From positions 1-6,082 of the forward strand of contig JABHEX010000268.1 of assembly GCA_018676385.1 (NCBI GenBank): DNA of 6,082 nt, given 5' to 3'. Both the position numbers and the translations under genes were made by a program. The notes beneath the pieces are model-generated. The model saw nothing but the letters and a program-made list of their open reading frames with translations, did no database searches and was not told the DNA's origin. Shown here piece by piece: positions 6,039-6,082 of the stretch. Origin of the DNA: Akkermansiaceae bacterium (GTDB lineage: Bacteria > Verrucomicrobiota > Verrucomicrobiia > Verrucomicrobiales > Akkermansiaceae). Numbering within the stretch: the stretch's first letter is position 1; every line of letters begins with the position of its first letter.

Positions 6039-6082
6039 GCCGCTTTTGCTAACAGGTGCTTCTGGTAGCGTAGCAGTGTTAG

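Overview
The window looks like a piece of a verrucomicrobial chromosome (phylum Verrucomicrobiota, possibly an Opitutales-like lineage). The strongest taxonomic clue is a small secreted protein at 4426-4854. It resembles the TIGR04073 'exosortase system-associated' family, which I know mainly from Verrucomicrobia. Two weaker clues agree: none of the complete genes has a clear Shine-Dalgarno sequence, and the housekeeping proteins are divergent compared with E. coli. The assignment is inference, because no rRNA or other marker is present.

Left half, plus strand: the last 43 codons of an unidentified protein (possibly methionyl-tRNA formyltransferase) are followed by ileS (isoleucyl-tRNA synthetase). 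Eleven bases further on comes lspA (prolipoprotein signal peptidase II). ileS-lspA is a widely conserved bacterial gene pair and is probably co-transcribed here. Both proteins keep their catalytic architecture with unusual details. IleRS has HMGT in place of HIGH and KISKS in place of KMSKS. LspA has two insertions, in the regions that form its periplasmic clamp.

Middle, 3555-3749: a 195-base convergent intergenic region holds two small inverted repeats and no gene that I can support.

Right half, minus strand, read right to left: a membrane-anchored alpha-helical solenoid (HEAT-like) protein, whose frame is still open at the right edge, is followed after 56 bases by the TIGR04073-type secreted protein. 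A strong Rho-independent terminator follows. A DUF2062 integral membrane protein then forms what looks like a separate transcription unit converging on lspA.

I see no mobile element, CRISPR array, tRNA, rRNA, or obvious defence or biosynthetic system. The window is mostly ordinary chromosomal housekeeping plus lineage-specific envelope proteins. The observations most worth following up are the altered IleRS signature motifs, the enlarged LspA periplasmic loops, and the linked HEAT/TIGR04073 pair of unknown function.
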